Under the pieces are notes generated by a model that saw only the letters and a list, made by a program, of their open reading frames with translations, was not told where the DNA came from and ran no database searches. From positions 45,109,111-45,173,110 of the forward strand of contig NC_092576.1 of NCBI RefSeq assembly GCF_037975245.1: DNA of 64,000 nucleotides, written 5' to 3'. The position numbers and the translations under genes were made by a program. The first letter of the stretch is position 1. Each line of letters opens with the position of its first letter. Source of the DNA: Apostichopus japonicus (lineage: Eukaryota > Echinodermata > Holothuroidea > Aspidochirotida > Stichopodidae). Positions 59,700-64,000 of the stretch are shown in pieces.

Positions 59700-60520
59700 T
59701 TCTGAGGCGGCAGAATTGAATTATGTCCAAAAGAGACTGGCCATAAGGCCAAGTGCTCTCAGCAAGAGTCTCGCCGGGGAGGTCCGCCTGCTGAGGAGGC
59801 GTTGTACCGTTTCCCGGGTGTTGGAGACACGCTCCGGAGACGGGATTACCCAACCGGTGCGAAAGTCGAGGATCGCGGCCTGGAACTAACTTCCCAGTAC
59901 TGGGGTGGGACGAGATTTTTCCCGGTTGCTAACCCAGCCGAGTCTCTCTGGGAGCTCGGTCTTGTGGGCCAGATTGAAGTGGGTCTCTTGACGAGACCTT
60001 CCTGTGACGAGCCAGTCTTCGAGATAAGCGTACAGGGATATGCCGCTTCGGTGCAATTTTCTACTACGGCGCCCGCTACACTTGCGAAGTCTCGCCACGA
60101 GGTCAAAAGGCCGAAGGATAGTGCTGCGATCTTGTAATTTCCTCCCTTGTAGGAGAAGCTAGTACGTATTTGTGATTCGGCCTTGATTATGACGTGAAGG
60201 TACGAGTCCTTGAAACAGCCCAAATGCCCTATGCAAAACCGAGTAGGCCGGACTAAGACTTGTTCAACGGCTTTAGGTTGAGTATCGGTCGCCATGACCT
60301 GTCCTTTTTTGGCGTTAGGAGAAGGACGAACGGAATAGTGGTCCCTCCCCTTCCGTCGCTTTTGCTATCTTCGTCAGTAACGCATGGAGCTCGAGTGCGT
60401 ATCTCTGACATGGGTCAGTGGGTACGGGGTCATCCTTTCCGCCTAACCCCCCCCCCCCCCCCGCCGGAGGAGTCCGAGATAAATCGATGGGGTCTCCCCT
60501 CGAGATCATTCGCAGGTCCC
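59700..60520 (-). pseudogene. DIRS reverse transcriptase with YLED box
   Basis: A KDSYLHVIIKAESQ segment is near 60,210-60,165 and a LSFGLLTS segment near 60,115. The active-site motif at 60,015-60,026 reads YAYLEDWLV, where reverse transcriptases have Y-x-D-D. A Glu replaces the first of the two metal-binding Asp residues. Frame changes lie before and after the site. A 16-base C-run at about 60,449-60,464 lies just upstream. Confidence 0.8.
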
Positions 60521-60524
60521 AAGG

Positions 60525-62715
60525 ACCCGCTTTCCAGACGTTCTGGAATAACTGGAGCCACCCCCTACCGCCGGGTGCGCTGTATCCGTAGTAGGGTGTG
60601 CATTTATAAGGCCGTAGGGCACTGAACGACGACCTCGGCTGCTAGTCGGCCGTAACGGGGGAACGTCTCGACGACTTATCAGATCTTCCGCCCTGTAATT
60701 CTTAGCGACGTTGCCGCTGTTCCGTTTCCAGCGAGCGGGCCGTTGTGCCCTACACCTCAGGGGTTTTATTTGTACCTCTCTGCGAGCGTCCGGGCGGGAG
60801 AAACCCGTTTTCGCTAGCGTGTCGCGTCGGTCTAACTCTTGTCGGACCGTATCACTAAGCTGAGCATTGAATAGGGCCGCCAGTCTTTATTTTGCTTCCC
60901 CAGCCTACCGCCGCTAGCACGTTGCGGCGGGAGTCTACCAACCGGATTGCGATCCTCGCAAACTGGTCATAGACCAGTCTGGTGGTGATGTCGCATGAGG
61001 ACTTCCGCTGCCAACAGGGAGGTCGACGCAAACTTTACTCGGGATGATTGGTCAAGCCAAGCGATGTGGGTCTTTGACGTTTCCACTCGTCAAGCTTTGT
61101 TCCGCCTGAAGGCGGTCCGTCGCGTATATAGGGATCCGTAAGGGGCAGAAAAGACGCGTCTATGTATCTGAGGGAACTCGGAGTGCCCTGTCCTGCTTTG
61201 CAGGGTAGGCCTTTGACCTCCGCTGTTTCTGAAGGACCTACACCCGTTCAATACAGAGTGGGTCTACAGGGATAAAGATATATCGTCCTCTGACGTTTCG
61301 TTCGTGGACTGCAGTTTGGACGATTACTTTGGGGCTAAGAGTCTTCGAACCCCAACCGTTACCCTAAGATGCCCGCGACCTTTTCAATAAAGTCGAGTGG
61401 TAGGGTGGTACCCCTCGGCTCCACATCCTCTTCCGAGTCAGTTTCGGGAATCCGATGGCCCTTCTTCGAGGCGGTCTCCAAGTTCTGAAAAGGCCTCTGA
61501 TGCCTGAAGCTCCAAGGCATCATGGTTTGGTACGATCGAGGAGAGATTCCCCGGTACCCATGGAGGTAAAGTGCCCAACGGACGGGGTGATCCAGTGCCG
61601 TCGGTGGGATGTCGGCCACTGTTGATCCCAACTGCTTTGTGACCGGCTGTGCTGTCGCGGGGGTCAGGTCTTGGACGAATGCGAAAAGACCGACGTGAGC
61701 TGTGGGAGCAGCCACGCACAATCGGAAGAAGGAGGTCCTGTATGCGGAGCGGTGCCTTTGCAGAATTACGGGAGTCTTCGAACCACAACCGTTCCCCTAA
61801 GATGCCCGCGACCTTTTCAATAAAGTCGAGTGGTAGGGTAGTACCCCTCGGCTCCACATCCTCTTCGGAGTCAGTTTCGGGAATCCGATGGCCCTTCTTC
61901 GAGGCGGTCTCCAAGTTTTGAAAAGGCCTCTGAGGCCTGAAGCTCCAAGGCATCATGGTTCGGTACGATCGAGGAGAGATTCCCGGTACCAGTGGAGGTA
62001 AAGTGCCCAACGGACGGGGTGATCCAGTGCCGTCGGCGGGATGTCGGCCACTGTTGATCCCCACTGCTTTGAGACCGGCTGTGCTGTCGCGGGGGTCAGG
62101 TCTTGGACGAATGAGAAAAGACCGACGTGAGCTGTGAGAGCAGCCACGCACAATCGGAAGAAGGAGGTCCTGTACGCGGAGCGGTGCCTTTGCAAAATTA
62201 CGGCGTTTGTGTCCCGCATATTACTGGTCGGTGTGTCTCCCAAAACCCCAGTCCGAGTCTGCCGAAAATTCGTCGGCGATCGGTGATGGACGACGCAGAC
62301 CTGTGTGTCTGGTCCTGAGCAGACCCATGATTCCGCTCCTGAGAGGCAGAGGCCACGAGAGAGGCTCCCGCAGTGGGAGCAGCCATACTCGTTGAAGCCG
62401 AAAAAAAATTGGGCGCCTTCCATTTGGCTCTGTTTTATGTCTTCGACTTGACCTTAGCCTTATAGCCATTGCCCGCTCTAGAAGTTGTCTCCGGGTTGGT
62501 TGTCCGTGTTCCGAAGGGCTTATTTGGACCGTGGTCTGCGGAGCAGGTTGCTCTGGCGTCGGAGTCGGTGACATGCGGGTATGGTTGTCCATTTGAAGCT
62601 GTATTCGTTGTCTTTTAGCTTCCAGCGAGGCCTCCGTTTCATTCCATTTAGCCTGTAAGAATGTGACACAGACGGACCCCGGGTCCCGTCGAGTGCAAGA
62701 TTGCCCTAGGGTCAT
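60525..62715 (-). pseudogene. DIRS gag-like region with internal duplication
   Basis: It starts near 62,715 with a Gln/Glu/Arg-rich, coiled-coil-like part (NETEASLEAKRQRIQLQMDN), then a Pro-rich PTPTPEQP segment. The next part contains two tandem copies of 433 bp (61,341-61,773 and 61,774-62,206). Each encodes PRGTTLPLDFIEKVAGILGE preceded by a TDSEEDVE acidic stretch. The last third (61,340-60,700) is frameshifted; its LDQS-type segment lies near 61,020-61,060. Confidence 0.65.
61341..62206 (-). repeat. 433-bp tandem duplication in gag
   Basis: The phrase GTCTTCGAACC starts at 61,341 and again at 61,774. Copy 1 and copy 2 then run in parallel to the phrase GCGGAGCGGTGCCTTTGCA, with only scattered substitutions and a 1-2-base indel. 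The second copy ends near 62,203, where the sequence continues as CGTTTGTGTC instead of the junction. Confidence 0.9.
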
Positions 62716-63324
62716 AGTACGTGCTCGTCCTAAGCGCGTCTGGGGCTAAAGAGCGAGCAGGTCGCACACTTGATCGTAACTCCCCCGTCCTTAGACATCC
62801 TGACCTATAGGACGAGGATAAATCGGGAGAGGAAAACATTGATAACCGTGAATAGCCACGAGACTCGAGAAGAGTAAGGCTTGCACAGTAAAGCAAGCAG
62901 AATTTGTAGAAAGTTTGGGATGGACTAAACTCCACAGGAGGTGCTCCCATGGTCCAAAAAGCCCCTTTAAAAGCTTCCCGGGGAACCCTTAGAATAATGG
63001 GAACACGGGAGAGTGAGACCTAAGCAAGTAGTAATTTGTGGAAAATACACGAAAGGAGTTATTAACGGTACAACACGTAAGCTAATGTACAGCGTCTCGC
63101 ACAACTGATACAAAAGTGAGACAGTAATACACAAAAGTCCGAGATCCTAATGTCGAAAAGAGGCATAAAAACTGCCGAAAACAAAAGGATATTTATCAGT
63201 AACTCAAGGAATCTGTTGCAAACTCTGTTTAAACCTTTGTCAGTCGGAAGCAGCAGAATTCGAGCAAGGAAACGTCAGTTTGGCGTAAGTAAAAACAGAG
63301 AATGGTTAATTCGGAAGGAAGTGT

Positions 63325-63470
63325 GAGTGTGCGGTGACCCGTAAGAGAGGTCGCCAGGGGCGCAGTGCTAAAATGTATACCAGTGGCGTCTAGGTATACT
63401 AGGAAAGGTGCGTTAGTGTAGTAGAAGACAGGTAAGAGAGGAGTTAAGAAAATCCCTGATTTGCCCATCG
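63325..63470 (-). repeat. DIRS terminal repeat block
   Basis: GTGTGCGGTGACCCGTAAGA ... ATGTATACCAGTGGCGTCTA ... GCGTTAGTGTAGTAGAAGAC. Nearly identical to 52,823-52,935, and its last part also matches the end of the plus copy at 48,990-49,050. It is probably the left inverted terminal repeat of the minus copy. Confidence 0.65.
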
Positions 63471-64000
63471 AGTCGCGGCGGTCCAGTTAATGGCGGACCG
63501 TGTCGCCGAACTGACCATTAAATAGGTCGTCCCCTAAGACGATTAGGGTCACCAGTATCTCTCTCGATTCTCCTGCCGGCCACCTTACTGCTGCTAGCAC
63601 GTTGCACCGGCGAGATTTTACTGACCGAAGCGCGATTCTGGCGAACTGGCCATAGACCAGTCTAGCTAGCGGTCCAAGGAGCCACAGGACTTGTGCTGCT
63701 ACGCGGTCCAGAATTTTGTCCGGTCTTCCGGTAACTGTTGGTAATGTCGCATGGTAAGGTTGATGAAAAATTAATCCATACTTGGGGTGCTCAACTTTTT
63801 TTCAGGCGCTTGCGATGCGGGTTCTTAAAACTCCCGCTCGTCAAGCCCTTTTCAGTTTGGCTTCCCTGGGTATCTGTGGCGAACAAAAAGGGCGTTTCTA
63901 GGTGTCCTCGGGTACCCGAAGTGCTTTGCGGGGAAGGCAGTCCACCTCCGTTGCTTTTGGAGGACCTTCAATCTTTTGAAACAGAACGGGTCTACGGGAA
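63471..64000 (-). pseudogene. Second DIRS gag fragment, cut by window edge
   Basis: Segments such as GCTGCTAGCACGTTGC and CTGGCCATAGACCAGTCT match the minus copy at 60,905-60,985 in the same orientation, and the right-hand end (GGTCTACGGG) matches 61,260-61,270. It is thus part of another gag copy on the minus strand, directly abutting the terminal block of the previous element. Confidence 0.6.

Larger units (their letters stand above)
58070..63470 (-). mobile_element. DIRS1-like retrotransposon, minus copy
   Basis: Minus-strand order: terminal block (63,470-63,325), gag (62,715-60,525), reverse transcriptase (60,520-59,700), RNase H (about 59,545-59,360), downstream linker (59,130-58,960), tyrosine recombinase (58,900-58,080). 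The recombinase is cut off before the HxxR box, so the 3' end is missing. Frameshifts and stops affect all parts. The terminal block matches the 3' end of the plus copy at 49.0 kb in inverted sense, consistent with inverted terminal repeats. Confidence 0.85.

Overview
The window looks like nuclear DNA of a marine invertebrate deuterostome, most likely an echinoderm and plausibly a sea cucumber. This is an inference from content: spliced genes with GT-AG introns, an immunoglobulin/NACHT immune-receptor gene, several DIRS1-like tyrosine-recombinase retrotransposons, a tRNA-headed SINE, pogo-like and hAT-like DNA transposons, poly-G tracts and AGGTCA-rich dispersed repeats. No species could be verified. 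There is no sign of a bacterial or organellar origin.

Layout. Positions 1-17,600 are mostly AT-rich and non-coding. They hold a SINE (399-779, minus), an ACGT-palindrome satellite (1,104-1,830), a 17-bp minisatellite, a 152-bp tandem repeat, (TA)n, an inverted pair of GGACAATT minisatellites (11.9 and 15.1 kb) and one isolated leucine-rich-repeat-like exon on the minus strand (6,707-6,890). A tentative small plus-strand gene lies at 17.6-22.6 kb: five possible exons, 103 codons in the model chosen, not recognised. A pogo-like DNA transposon with a decayed transposase occupies 26,117-29,201. A hAT-like non-autonomous element sits at 30,035-30,547, and a (CATA)n array at 31.5-31.8 kb.

The main gene is on the minus strand from 57,085 down to 34,044. 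Eight exons join without a stop into 1,025 codons and the frame stays open at the last donor. They encode a signal peptide, four immunoglobulin-like domains, one transmembrane helix, a short basic juxtamembrane linker and a NACHT NTPase with complete Walker A and Walker B motifs. This predicts a cell-surface Ig receptor with an NLR-type signalling ATPase as its cytoplasmic tail, unlike the usual cytosolic NLR. Intron 2 is 16 kb long because retroelements have piled into it.

The retroelements from 42.9 kb to the right edge are DIRS1-like and all broken. In intron 2, an internally deleted minus-strand copy and a plus-strand copy meet head to head at about 45.05 kb. The plus copy has lost its catalytic reverse-transcriptase block and carries a 261-bp TA-flanked MITE inside its recombinase. 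A remnant lies at 52.4-54.1 kb. A minus-strand copy lies just upstream of the receptor gene at 58.1-63.5 kb. It has a 433-bp duplication in gag, a YLED instead of YLDD reverse-transcriptase box and a truncated recombinase. A further gag fragment runs off the right edge.
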